Below the pieces are notes generated by a model. It searched no databases. It was not told the origin of the DNA and was given only the letters and a program-made list of their open reading frames with translations. Position numbers and translations under genes: made by a program. This document shows positions 34,009 through 42,702 of a stretch of DNA of 64,000 bases, in pieces (the stretch's first letter is position 1; every line of letters begins with the position of its first letter). Source of the DNA: Bradyrhizobium paxllaeri. Its GTDB lineage: Bacteria > Pseudomonadota > Alphaproteobacteria > Rhizobiales > Xanthobacteraceae. The stretch spans positions 2,666,001 through 2,730,000 of the forward strand of contig NZ_CP042968.1 in the NCBI RefSeq assembly GCF_001693515.2, in the 5' to 3' direction.

Positions 34009-35202
34009 TTACGCGGCTGCAACCGCCTTGCGTGGAATGGCAGATGAACGAACGAGACGGTTCGCCTCCGTCAGATGCACCAGTCGTCCCGCGGCAATGA
34101 CGGCGACTACCCGCGGCCGCAACGGCACCGTGTCATCGATGAGAATGATGTCGGCGCGCTGTCCCGCGGCAAGCGTGCCGCGATCGGCGAGGCCGGCGGC
34201 GCGCGCCGGCGCCGATGAGATCAATTGCCAGGCCGCGGCCAGCGGCACGACGCCGTCAGCCGCAAGCCGGAAAGCCGCCAGCAGCGGCGCGGGATAGTAA
34301 TAGTCTGACGCCAGCACCGAGCACAGGCCCTTGGCGATCATGTCGGATGCCCTGGTCCAGCCGGTGTGGCTGCCGCCGCGCACGACATTGGGCGCGCCGA
34401 ACACGATGAAGTCGCCGGCTTCGGCAGCATCGCGGGCAGTTTCCTCGTTGACCGGAAATTCGGCAATGGCGACACCCCGCGCACGAAAGGTCTGCCGCAT
34501 CGCCGGGCTCTCATCGTCATGCGAGAGCATCCGGACATCAGCCGCACACGCCGCCTGCGCCAGGCGGGCGATCGACGCCGGAACGTCGTGGCCGCGGCAG
34601 ACCACGCTTTCCACCAGGCGATCGAACGCCTCATTGCTGAGCCCCGTGCGCTCGACCATCCGGCTGCGCTTCTGTGGCTTGGCGAGGCTGGCGACGGTCG
34701 AGTCCATATGATCGTTGAACGCGAACAGGTCGACGCGGCCTTGCCCCAGCCAGTCGATGATTTCGCTTTCCGCGTCGAGATTGTAGGTCTCGTGGCGCAA
34801 ATGGAAGCGGGTGTCGGCGGCGAGTTGTGGCCGCATCTGCTCGATCGCCTCCAGCAATTTCCGCGCATTGTCCGCGCTGCGCAGGCCGGGCTCCCACGAC
34901 CACGTCGTGGCATGATAGACGGTCGTAATCCCGTTGCTGACCGCCTGCCGGTCGCTATCGACAAGCGCCACATCGATCGGAAAATCGACTCCGGGGCGCG
35001 GCATCATCTGCCGCTCAAAGGCATCGCCATGCAGATCGACAATGCCCGGCAGCACCAGCAGCCGGCTGGCGTTGATGCCCGTTGCGCCGTGGCTGTCGTC
35101 CGCACCCACGGCGGCGATCTCGCGGCCGGCGATCCGCAAGCCGGTTTCGACGATTTCATTGCCGAGCAGCGCTCGGCCACCTTCGATGAACAGTTCGGTC
35201 AC
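34009..35202 (-). CDS. Second PhnM-like amidohydrolase (triphosphate diphosphatase family)
   Basis: A 397-residue protein with the PhnM layout: [64 protein letters not shown] and [17 protein letters not shown]. Its metal-site loop reads HGDAFERQ where the cluster's other PhnM (45096) has HTDHLEMH, so the two are distinct paralogues. The start is a GTG at 35202 overlapping the stop of the upstream gene by 4 bp. It probably removes pyrophosphate from a ribosyl phosphonate triphosphate or related compound. Confidence 0.85.
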   Translation of the reverse strand: MTELFIEGGRALLGNEIVETGLRIAGREIAAVGADDSHGATGINASRLLVLPGIVDLHGDAFERQMMPRPGVDFPIDVALVDSDRQAVSNGITTVYHATTWSWEPGLRSADNARKLLEAIEQMRPQLAADTRFHLRHETYNLDAESEIIDWLGQGRVDLFAFNDHMDSTVASLAKPQKRSRMVERTGLSNEAFDRLVESVVCRGHDVPASIARLAQAACAADVRMLSHDDESPAMRQTFRARGVAIAEFPVNEETARDAAEAGDFIVFGAPNVVRGGSHTGWTRASDMIAKGLCSVLASDYYYPAPLLAAFRLAADGVVPLAAAWQLISSAPARAAGLADRGTLAAGQRADIILIDDTVPLRPRVVAVIAAGRLVHLTEANRLVRSSAIPRKAVAAA

Positions 35203-35864
35203 GATGCGGCACTCTGATTGAATTGCGGACGGCCGGACGCTCCGGCGGGTTGGTATTTTTCGAGAAAGCCTTCGACATCGAGCTTGCGGAAATCGGGCAG
35301 GGCGCGGCGAAGTGTCTCGTGGTCCCAGTCCCACCATGCGAGCTCCGTGAGCCGCTTGGCTATCGATTCCGCAAACCTCCGCCTGACCGGGCGGGCCGGA
35401 TTACCCGCAACGATGGTGTAGGCAGGCACGTCCTTGGTGACGATGGCGCCGGCCGCGACCACCGCGCCGGTGCCGATCGAGCGGCCGGGCAGAATCACCG
35501 CGCCATGGCCGATCCAGACGTCGTGGCCGATATGGACGTGATGCTCGCGCCGCCATGCAAAGAACTCGGCATCGTCGCTCTCGCCCGGAAAGTAGCTGCT
35601 GGCGCGGTAGGTGAAATGCGCCTGTGAGGCCCGGTGCATCGGATGGTTGCCCGGATTGATCCGCGTCATGGCCGCGATCGAACAGAATTTCCCGATCGTG
35701 GTGTAGGTGATCTGGGAGTCGTTCACGACATAGGAATAGCCGGCCATCGTGACTTCGAGCAGGATGGTTCGGGCGCCGACCTCGGTATAGGCGCCAAGCT
35801 GGCAGTCGCGCACCGACGCAGTGGGATCGATCATCGGTTCAGTGGAGAGCATCTTGCCGGCCAT
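35199..35864 (-). CDS. Phosphonate-associated hexapeptide-repeat transferase
   Basis: A 221-residue left-handed beta-helix acyltransferase: repeats seen in [20 protein letters not shown] and [37 protein letters not shown], then [12 protein letters not shown]. It resembles the chloramphenicol-acetyltransferase-like proteins found in phn operons. N-acetylation of aminophosphonates (a PhnO-like role) is a reasonable guess. First gene of the accessory operon, under three tandem Pho half-sites. Confidence 0.88.
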   Translation of the reverse strand: MAGKMLSTEPMIDPTASVRDCQLGAYTEVGARTILLEVTMAGYSYVVNDSQITYTTIGKFCSIAAMTRINPGNHPMHRASQAHFTYRASSYFPGESDDAEFFAWRREHHVHIGHDVWIGHGAVILPGRSIGTGAVVAAGAIVTKDVPAYTIVAGNPARPVRRRFAESIAKRLTELAWWDWDHETLRRALPDFRKLDVEGFLEKYQPAGASGRPQFNQSAAS

Positions 35865-35922
35865 CGGTAGAATCCATCAGCAATCGGGGCAGGGGCGGGT
35901 GCGCTCGTCTTCGATGCGCTTG

Positions 35923-35951
35923 ATGACAAGATCATGACGGATACGTGACGC
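35923..35951 (-). promoter_or_regulatory. Tandem PhoB box (three half-sites) for the accessory phn operon
   Basis: On the minus strand three 7-bp Pho half-sites sit at exact 11-bp spacing: GCGTCAC (35951-35945), CCGTCAT (35940-35934), TTGTCAT (35929-35923), each separated by 4 bp. The consensus is CTGTCAT-N4-CTGTCAT. They end about 60 bp before the transferase start. Confidence 0.7.
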
Positions 35952-35989
35952 GGGCTGCTGCTGTGGACGAACGCCGCACCGCAGCAGTC

Positions 35990-36007
35990 GTGTCACACAA
36001 CTGTAAG
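35990..36007 (+). promoter_or_regulatory. PhoB box for phnCDE
   Basis: GTGTCAC-ACAA-CTGTAAG: two 7-bp half-sites with a 4-bp spacer, close to the PhoB consensus. It lies 47 bp before the phnC start and 38 bp from the divergent Pho box, so one region controls both directions. Confidence 0.65.
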
Positions 36008-36053
36008 ATCGAGCCGCTAGCGATGCTCCACGACAGGAACTCTGGAGCATTGC

Positions 36054-36867
36054 ATGCTGGTTGTGGAAGGTTTGACGTGCCGGTTCGGCACCAAGGCTGC
36101 GGTGGACAATGCGTCGTTTTCGATTCAGCCCGGCAGCTTCGTCGGGGTAATCGGCAGATCCGGCGCCGGAAAGTCTACGCTGCTTCGGATGATCAACCGC
36201 CTCGCCGAACCTTCCGAAGGCCGGATCCTGTTCGAAGGCGTCGACGTCACCGCGCTGCGCGGCAAGGAATTGCGGCAGTGGCGTGCGCTCGGCGATGATC
36301 TTTCAGCAGTTCAATCTGGTCGGCCGCCTCGACGTTCTGACCAACGTGTTGATGGGACGGCTTTCAACAGTGCCGACATGGCGGTCGCTGGCGCAGCTCT
36401 GGCCCGAAGAGGACAAAGCAATTGCGATGTCGGCGCTTGAGCAGTTCGATATGGCCTCGATTGCGGCGCAGCGCGCCGACCAGCTCTCGGGTGGCCAGCA
36501 GCAGCGCGTCGCGATTGCGCGTGCGCTGGTTCAGCAGCCCGACATCATCCTTGCTGACGAGCCGATCGCCTCACTCGATCCTCGCAACACCCGGATCGTG
36601 ATGGACGCGCTGCTGCGCATCAACAAGCATTTCGGCATCACGGTGGTCTGTAATCTGCACTCGCTGGATCTGGCGCGCAGCTACTGCGACCGCCTGATCG
36701 GCATGTCGGCTGGCCGCATTGTGTTCGACGGTGCGCCGGCGATGCTGACCGATCATATCGCGCGCGAGCTCTACGATCTCGAGGCGGATGAGATAATGGA
36801 TGCGGCGCGAGAGCATGTGCCGGTCCGTGCTCCGATTCCCGCGCTCGGTACGGTCGCCGCAGCCTGA
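36054..36867 (+). pseudogene. phnC: Phosphonate ABC transporter ATP-binding protein, broken by a 2-bp frameshift
   Basis: The first frame (from 36054) gives [20 protein letters not shown] with Walker [10 protein letters not shown], up to LRQWRAL. The second frame, from about 36283, continues [20 protein letters not shown] with signature [15 protein letters not shown] and Walker B IILADEP. Together they make one full-length PhnC of about 270 residues. The junction lies in GTGCGCTCGG near 36285; two bases (a GC unit) appear to be missing. This is either a real inactivation or a sequence error in a GC repeat. Confidence 0.85.
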
Positions 36868-36941
36868 GCCTTGCGTCTGCAAATCAGGAGCTGTGCGGCG
36901 TCTAAATCCGCCAGCTTCATCACTGCGAAACAGGAGACGTC

Positions 36942-37850
36942 ATGATAAACAGTCGTATGATTTTCGCCGCTGCAGCGGCATTGGCGTTCTCGGCCTCGGC
37001 TGCCACGGCTCAGGACTGGAAGGCAAAGTATCCTGAATTGGTATTCGCAAAGGTTCCCGATGAGAATGCCTCGGGCACAACCAACCGATGGACGCCTTTG
37101 GCAGAGTATCTGTCCCGCGAGCTCGGCACTAAGGTCACGCTTCGGATCGCCAACGATTATGCCGCTGTTATCGAAGGCCAGCGGGCAGGGAACATCCACA
37201 TAGCGATGTATGGCCCGGCGTCCTACGCGCGCGCCTACATCATCGGTGCGAAGGTCGAGCCGTTCGCGATCGAAGTGAATGGCGACGGAACCAAAGGCTA
37301 TTATTCGGTCCTCTATGTCAAAAGCGATTCGAGCTACAAGGACATCAAGGACCTGAAGGGCAAGAATCTGTGCCTTGTCGATCCCAATTCAACGTCAGGC
37401 AACAACGTCCCGCGTTTCGCGATGGACAAGATGGGTATCGACCCGGAAAAGTTCTTCTCTAAGGTGGTCTATTCGGGAAGCCATGAGAACGCGGTGATCG
37501 GGCTTGCGCAGGGTACCTGCGACGCGGCGTTCAATTGGTGGAATGATGAGAAGGAGTCGAACCTGCTCCGGATGGAACGGAAGGGTATGGCGAAGGCCGC
37601 CGATTTCAAGATCATCATGAAGTCCGAACAGATTGTGAATTCGCCGATGGCTTATCTCAGCAGCCTGCCTGCTGACCTCAAGGCGGCGATCAAGAAGGCG
37701 GTGCTGGAAATTGCGGTGAAGGACAAGGCCGCTTTCGACAAGATCTACGAGGGGAAGCAGTTGCCCTTCGTCGAGGTTGATCACAAGGCCTATGAGGCTG
37801 TGATCGATCTCACCAAGTTTGTCGACAGCATTCGCAAGCAGAAATCCTGA
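36942..37850 (+). CDS. phnD: Phosphonate ABC transporter substrate-binding protein
   Basis: A 302-residue periplasmic protein: signal peptide ending ATAQ, then LVFAKVPDENASGTTNRWTP, YAAVIEGQRAGNIHIAMYGP and LCLVDPNSTSGNNVPRFAM, all typical PhnD motifs for binding phosphonates. AGGAGA lies 5-10 bp before the ATG. It follows the frameshifted phnC by 74 bp. Confidence 0.95.
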   Translation: MINSRMIFAAAAALAFSASAATAQDWKAKYPELVFAKVPDENASGTTNRWTPLAEYLSRELGTKVTLRIANDYAAVIEGQRAGNIHIAMYGPASYARAYIIGAKVEPFAIEVNGDGTKGYYSVLYVKSDSSYKDIKDLKGKNLCLVDPNSTSGNNVPRFAMDKMGIDPEKFFSKVVYSGSHENAVIGLAQGTCDAAFNWWNDEKESNLLRMERKGMAKAADFKIIMKSEQIVNSPMAYLSSLPADLKAAIKKAVLEIAVKDKAAFDKIYEGKQLPFVEVDHKAYEAVIDLTKFVDSIRKQKS

Positions 37851-37918
37851 GGGGAACGAAGGGGCCAGATGGATCGGGCAGATCGCGAAATCCGCCCATT
37901 CTTTCTCCTGAACATCCC

Positions 37919-38806
37919 ATGCGAACAGCAGTCCCCGAATTCCCGGAAGCCAGGCTGCGAGAGCTCGCTGATCGCTATGCGGCTGCGGTTGCCGCCAAGC
38001 GGCGGCGCGTATGGCTGGGGTCGGCGGTCCTGATCGCCGCGGCGATTGCTGCTGGCTGGATGGGCGATGTCAATTTTGGGAATTTCGTCGAGAATTTCTG
38101 GCGCTTCCCGGCCTATTTTGCCAGCATCGCTCCTAAGTTTTCGCTCTCGACTGCGTGGGTTGATCTCACCGAGTGGCTTTGGGGACTGCCTCGCTGGACG
38201 CGACTTCTCGGAGACACGTTGCTGATCGCGTATATGGGAACGCTCACGGGAGCGATATGCGGATTCGCTCTCTGTTTCTTCGCATCGGCCAATCTCGTGA
38301 AGTCCCGTACGACCGTTTTTGTCACGCGACGCGTTCTCGAATTTTGCAGGACCGTGCCGGAGATCGTCTTTGCCCTGATTTTTGTGCTGGCATTTGGTCT
38401 GGGGCCACTGCCGGGCGTTCTCGCCATCGCAATCCATACCACCGGTGCGCTGGGCAAGCAGTTCGCCGAGGTTGTCGAGAATATCGATAGCAAACCGATC
38501 GAGGGGGTGGCGGCAAGCGGAGGCAGCTGGCTTCAGATTGTTCGGTTTGGCGCGGTGCCTCAGGTTCTCTCGAACTTCGTAAGCTATGCCCTGCTGAGAT
38601 TCGAGATTAACGTCCGCGGCGCGGCCGTGATGGGCTTTGTCGGCGCCGGCGGGATCGGCCAGGATTTGATCGAGGCCGTTCGCAAGTTCTATTACACCGA
38701 TGTCAGTGCCATCCTTTTGCTCATTATCGTCACCGTCATGTTGATCGACCTTATCACGGAGCGCGTGCGCCACGGCCTCCTCGGGCTGGAGGGTTCCGCT
38801 GCATGA
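37919..38806 (+). CDS. phnE: Phosphonate ABC transporter permease 1
   Basis: A 295-residue permease with the PhnE signature block: RTVPEIVFALIFVLAFGLGP, HTTGALGKQFAEVVENIDSK and GFVGAGGIGQDLIEAVR. About six membrane helices. Its stop overlaps the start of the second permease by 4 bp; pairs of PhnE proteins are usual in rhizobia. Confidence 0.94.
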   Translation: MRTAVPEFPEARLRELADRYAAAVAAKRRRVWLGSAVLIAAAIAAGWMGDVNFGNFVENFWRFPAYFASIAPKFSLSTAWVDLTEWLWGLPRWTRLLGDTLLIAYMGTLTGAICGFALCFFASANLVKSRTTVFVTRRVLEFCRTVPEIVFALIFVLAFGLGPLPGVLAIAIHTTGALGKQFAEVVENIDSKPIEGVAASGGSWLQIVRFGAVPQVLSNFVSYALLRFEINVRGAAVMGFVGAGGIGQDLIEAVRKFYYTDVSAILLLIIVTVMLIDLITERVRHGLLGLEGSAA

Positions 38807-39657
38807 ATTCTTTCAGTTTTGAAAACCGGGCTGGCATCGTCGAACGTCACCCGGACGTTTTCCGGCCGGATTGGTGGCATCGGGGAAAAATCGCAATAGG
38901 CGTCGGCGGGGCGGTTGCGCTTTTTCTGTTCGGGATCGTTCAGCTCGACATTCCCTTTCACCGGCTCTCCGAGGGAATGGTCAAGCTGGGTGAATTCGTT
39001 CGGCTCATGTTGCCGCCTAATCCTGGTTCCTGGGCGGAAGTATTGAAATATCTGCATGCTCTCGGAGAGACGGTTTCGATCGCGTTTCTCGGCACGCTGG
39101 GCGGGGCACTGCTCGCGTTGCCGGTATCCCTGCTGGCGGCGCGCAATGTGGTTGCAAACTGGATCGTCCACCTTTTGACACGCCGCAGCCTCGATACCAT
39201 TCGTGGCGTCGATACCTTGATCTGGGCCCTCATCTGGGTTGGCGTCGTGGGGTTGGGCCCGTTCGCAGTTATCTTGGCAGTCATCTGCAGCGATTTTGGG
39301 ACTTTTGGGAAGTTATTCTCGGAAGCGATCGAGGCGGCCGACAAGAACCCCGCTGAGGGGGTTCGATCATTGGGCGGCAACCATCTCCATAGCGTCCGGT
39401 TCGGATTGCTGCCGCAGGTCTTTCCGATCTTGTTAAGTCAGGTGCTCTACTACTTCGAGTCGAATACGCGGTCGGCGACGATTATCGGAATCGTCGGGGC
39501 AGGCGGAATTGGACTTCAACTTGCCGAGCAAATCCGGGTGCTGGAATGGCAAAAGGTATCGTTTCTGATTTTGCTTATCCTGATAACGGTATCGGCAATC
39601 GACTGGATGTCCGGCAAGCTCCGTTTCGCGATCATCGGCAAGCGAGCAATCTCATGA
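38803..39657 (+). CDS. phnE: Phosphonate ABC transporter permease 2
   Basis: A 284-residue paralogue of the preceding permease: RGVDTLIWALIWVGVVGLGP, FGKLFSEAIEAADKNPAEGV and GIVGAGGIGLQLAEQIRV. It ends 15 bp before the convergent phnF gene. Confidence 0.94.
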   Translation: MNSFSFENRAGIVERHPDVFRPDWWHRGKIAIGVGGAVALFLFGIVQLDIPFHRLSEGMVKLGEFVRLMLPPNPGSWAEVLKYLHALGETVSIAFLGTLGGALLALPVSLLAARNVVANWIVHLLTRRSLDTIRGVDTLIWALIWVGVVGLGPFAVILAVICSDFGTFGKLFSEAIEAADKNPAEGVRSLGGNHLHSVRFGLLPQVFPILLSQVLYYFESNTRSATIIGIVGAGGIGLQLAEQIRVLEWQKVSFLILLILITVSAIDWMSGKLRFAIIGKRAIS

Positions 39658-39672
39658 TGTCTCGCTGCTAGA

Positions 39673-40401
39673 CTAGCCACTCTCGATCACGAACTCGACG
39701 CGCTCGGCCGCGAAGCGCGAGCGCTTGGTCGTGACCGGCTGGCCTGCGGTATCGACGTCGGTGCTGTCCACCACGAGCACGGGACGGCCGAGCGCGAGAT
39801 CCAGCCGCGCCGCGTCGGTTGCGTCGACGATACTAGCGGTGATCCGGGTGGACGAGCGGCGAAAGTCCCGGATGCCGTAATGCGCAACCAGCTTGGTCAT
39901 CGAACGGACATTGGCGAACACCTTCCCGGCATCGGGGAAGCGCTCGGCCGAAAGCCAGGTGGTGCTGACGCAGATCGGTACGCGGTCGGCGAGCCGCACC
40001 GATTCGATTCGGACCAGCGGCGCACCGGTCTTTAGTCCGAGCTCTCGCGCCAGCTCGCGCGTGGCTTCTTCCTCTGACACGTCGATAAACTGGCCGCGCG
40101 GCTCTCGGCCGCCGGCGCCGACGATTTCGGAAAAGCGCGTTCGGGAGCGCAGGGGATAGGCGATGCGTCCCGTCTCGACATAGGTACCGCTGCCGCGCTC
40201 GGCGCGCACCAGGCCGCGTTCGGCCAGCGTCGCGAGCGCGCGGCGTACGGTGTGGCGGTTGACGCGATAGGTTTCGGCGATCTCCATCTCGCCCGGCAGC
40301 TTTTCGCCCGCGGCAAAGCGGCCATCGGCAATGCCGCGCTCGATGCCGTCGGCGACCTGCCGCCACAGCGCGACGCCAGAGGGCGTGTCCTGGATGCTCA
40401 T
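39673..40401 (-). CDS. phnF: GntR-family regulator of phosphonate metabolism
   Basis: A 242-residue HutC-subfamily GntR protein: VADGIERGIADGRFAAGEKL PGE, YRVNRHTVRRALATLAERGL and a UTRA ligand domain containing GSGTYVETGRIAYPLRSRTR and LVRIESVRLADRVPICVSTT W. It is divergent from phnG. A large palindrome in the divergent region is its likely operator. Confidence 0.93.
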   Translation of the reverse strand: MSIQDTPSGVALWRQVADGIERGIADGRFAAGEKLPGEMEIAETYRVNRHTVRRALATLAERGLVRAERGSGTYVETGRIAYPLRSRTRFSEIVGAGGREPRGQFIDVSEEEATRELARELGLKTGAPLVRIESVRLADRVPICVSTTWLSAERFPDAGKVFANVRSMTKLVAHYGIRDFRRSSTRITASIVDATDAARLDLALGRPVLVVDSTDVDTAGQPVTTKRSRFAAERVEFVIESG

Positions 40402-40436
40402 GGAACGAAACCGGGCATCGGAGAAAAATTACCTCA

Positions 40437-40454
40437 TAGTCACGAAACTGTCAT
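40437..40454 (+). promoter_or_regulatory. PhoB box upstream of phnGHIJKLMN
   Basis: TAGTCAC-GAAA-CTGTCAT: two 7-bp half-sites, 4-bp spacer; the second half is an exact consensus. It lies just upstream of the PhnF palindrome and about 60 bp before phnG. Confidence 0.65.
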
Positions 40455-40465
40455 GGCGCTTCGTT

Positions 40466-40497
40466 ATCAAGTTGTCTAGTATCATAGACAACTTGAT
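40466..40497. promoter_or_regulatory. Probable PhnF operator
   Basis: A perfect inverted repeat of 13-bp arms, ATCAAGTTGTCTA and TAGACAACTTGAT, with a 6-bp centre GTATCA. It lies 16 bp before the phnG ATG and 65 bp before the phnF ATG. TTGTCTA...TAGACAA fits HutC-type GntR sites. Its position overlapping the phnG start region suggests repression of phnG and perhaps of phnF. Confidence 0.75.
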
Positions 40498-40512
40498 TCA
40501 GGCAAGGTCGAT

Positions 40513-40989
40513 ATGATGGCGGGCGACGAAAGTCTGGCAGACGAAGACAGTGGACAGGCGCAACGCAAGGCTGCAATGGCGGTGCTGGCGCACTCCGATG
40601 TCGTCGACATTGCCTGTCATCTCGAGGCGATTGCGTTGCCGGCGCATGAAGACCTGCGCGTATCAGAGAACGGCCTGGTCATGGTGCGCGGCCGGATCGG
40701 TGGCGATGGTGCGCCCTTTAATCTCGGGGAGGCCACGGTTTCTCGCGCGGCAGTGCGGCTTTCGACCGGAGAAGTCGGTTTTGGCTACACGCTCGGCCGC
40801 GATCGTCACAAGGCGAAGCTGATCGCGCTGTGTGATGCCATGGTGCAGTCGGACGAGTTCGCGGTCGCGGTTGAAGCCGAGGTGATTGCGCCGCTGCGCG
40901 AGGCAGTGATCGAAAAACGCAACCGCAAGGCCGCGGAAGCGGCGGCCACGCGGGTCGATTTCTACACGCTGGTGCGGGGTGAGGGCTGA
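40513..40989 (+). CDS. phnG: C-P lyase complex subunit PhnG
   Basis: A 158-residue protein with the PhnG pattern: QRKAAMAVLAHSDVVDIACH, GLVMVRGRIGGDGAPFNLGE ATVSRAAVRLSTGEVGFGY and LGRDRHKAKLIALCDAM. PhnG is part of the PhnGHIJ core that couples ATP to the phosphonate. It begins just after the PhnF operator and ends 1 bp before the phnH start. Confidence 0.95.
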   Translation: MMAGDESLADEDSGQAQRKAAMAVLAHSDVVDIACHLEAIALPAHEDLRVSENGLVMVRGRIGGDGAPFNLGEATVSRAAVRLSTGEVGFGYTLGRDRHKAKLIALCDAMVQSDEFAVAVEAEVIAPLREAVIEKRNRKAAEAAATRVDFYTLVRGEG

Positions 40990-40990
40990 C

Positions 40991-41596
40991 ATGACGACCG
41001 TTGCCGAATTGCCCGCAGGATTTGCCGACAAGGTGTTGTCGGCGCAATCGACCTTCCGCTCCGTGATGGACGCCATGGCGCGTCCCGGCAGCATTCAGCG
41101 CATTGCGTCGGTGGCCGGTACGCCTGATGCGATGATGCGCGGCACGGCCGCCATAGCGCTGACGCTGTTTGATCACGATACGCCTGTGTGGCTCGATAGC
41201 TGGATGTCGGCGACGGCTGATGTCGCCAGATGGCTCAAGTTTCATACGAGCGCGCCGATCGTTGCGGATTCATCGATCGCCGGTTTCGCATTGGTGGGCG
41301 ACCCCGTAAACCTGCCGCCGCTCGATCGCTTTGCGTTCGGTAGCAATGAATATCCGGATCGTTCGACGACGCTGATCCTTCAGGTCGAAAGCCTGACCGA
41401 TGGCCCTGTGGTGGAGTTGCGCGGCCCCGGCATCGATGGAGCGGCGACGCTGCGCGCTTCAATCGAGCCGCAGGATCTGTTCGAGCGGCTGGCCGTGAAC
41501 GCCACGCTGTTTCCGCGCGGCATCGATGTCGTGCTGGTCCATGACGATGCCATTGTTGCGATACCGCGCACGACGCGGCTGGTGAGGGGAGGCTGA
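40991..41596 (+). CDS. phnH: C-P lyase complex subunit PhnH
   Basis: A 201-residue protein: AQSTFRSVMDAMARPGSIQR, TLFDHDTPVWLDSWM, DPVNLPPLDRFAFGSNEYPD RSTTLILQV and the terminal FPRGIDVVLVHDDAIVAIPR TTR. PhnH forms part of the core complex. The ATG at 40991 is used; a GTG four codons upstream is less likely. Confidence 0.95.
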   Translation: MTTVAELPAGFADKVLSAQSTFRSVMDAMARPGSIQRIASVAGTPDAMMRGTAAIALTLFDHDTPVWLDSWMSATADVARWLKFHTSAPIVADSSIAGFALVGDPVNLPPLDRFAFGSNEYPDRSTTLILQVESLTDGPVVELRGPGIDGAATLRASIEPQDLFERLAVNATLFPRGIDVVLVHDDAIVAIPRTTRLVRGG

Positions 41597-41598
41597 CG

Positions 41599-42702
41599 AT
41601 GTATGTTGCCGTCAAGGGAGGCGAGCGCGCCATCGAGAACGCCCATCGCCTGCTGGCGCATGAGCGGCGCGGCGATCGCGATGTTCCCGAACTGTCGCTG
41701 GCCCAGATCTCCGAGCAGCTTTCGCTCGGCGTCGACCGCGTCATGACGGAAGGGTCGCTGTACGACCGCGAACTGGCGGCGCTGGCCATCAAGCAGGCGC
41801 GGGGCGACCTGATCGAGGCGATCTTCCTGGTGCGCGCGTTCCGCGCCACGCTGCCGCGGTTCGGTGCGACGGAGCCGGTCGATACCGGCGCGATGCAAGT
41901 GCGTCGCCGGATTTCCTCGACGTTCAAGGATATTCCGGGCGGGCAGATTCTCGGGCCCACTTTCGATTACACCCACCGTTTGCTGGATCCGCAGCTTGCG
42001 GACGGTTTTTCGCCCGAAGCGCCCGCCGCCGGCGAAGCGTCCGCCGCGGCGACCACGCGCGTCACCGACATTCTCGGCCGCGACGGGCTGATTGAGCCGT
42101 CACCGGCTGCCGACGCTGATGCTCCGGTCGGAGACTTGACGCGCGAACCGCTGAATTTCCCGGCCGATCGTGATCTGCGCCTGCAAAATCTGGCGCGTGC
42201 CGACGAGGGTTTTCTGCTGGCGCTCGGCTATTCCTCGCAGCGCGGCTATGGTCGCAACCATCCGTTTGCCGGCGAGATTCGCTTCGGCGAGGTGGAGGTC
42301 GAGTTCATGGCCGAGGATGCCGGCTTTGCTATTCCGCTCGGTTCGATCGCCCTGACCGAATGCCAGATGGTCAACCAGTTCAAGGGATCGGCGACGGAAG
42401 CGCCGTGTTTTACGCGCGGCTATGGCCTGGCCTTCGGACAGAGCGAGCGCAAGACCATGTCGATGGCGCTGGTCGATCGCAGCCTGCGCGCCCGCGAGCT
42501 TGGCGAGGAAGTGATCGCGCCGGGCCAGGACGAGGAATTCGTGATGTCGCACTCGGACAATGTGCAGGCGACCGGCTTCGTCGAGCATCTCAAGCTGCCG
42601 CATTACGTCGACTTCCAGTCCGAACTCGGCCTCTTGCGCAAATTGCGCCAGGAGTTTGCCGAGGCGAACGAGGCGCCGCAAATGCAGGAGGCCGCGGAAT
42701 GA
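41599..42702 (+). CDS. phnI: C-P lyase complex subunit PhnI
   Basis: A 367-residue protein beginning MYVAVKGGERAIENAHRLLA, with LSLAQISEQLSLGVDRVMTE GSLYDRELAALAIKQARGD and GYSSQRGYGRNHPFAGEIR. PhnI exchanges the adenine of ATP for the phosphonate with G, H and L. An alanine-rich stretch near residues 140-175 is a variable loop. Overlaps phnJ by 4 bp. Confidence 0.95.
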   Translation: MYVAVKGGERAIENAHRLLAHERRGDRDVPELSLAQISEQLSLGVDRVMTEGSLYDRELAALAIKQARGDLIEAIFLVRAFRATLPRFGATEPVDTGAMQVRRRISSTFKDIPGGQILGPTFDYTHRLLDPQLADGFSPEAPAAGEASAAATTRVTDILGRDGLIEPSPAADADAPVGDLTREPLNFPADRDLRLQNLARADEGFLLALGYSSQRGYGRNHPFAGEIRFGEVEVEFMAEDAGFAIPLGSIALTECQMVNQFKGSATEAPCFTRGYGLAFGQSERKTMSMALVDRSLRARELGEEVIAPGQDEEFVMSHSDNVQATGFVEHLKLPHYVDFQSELGLLRKLRQEFAEANEAPQMQEAAE

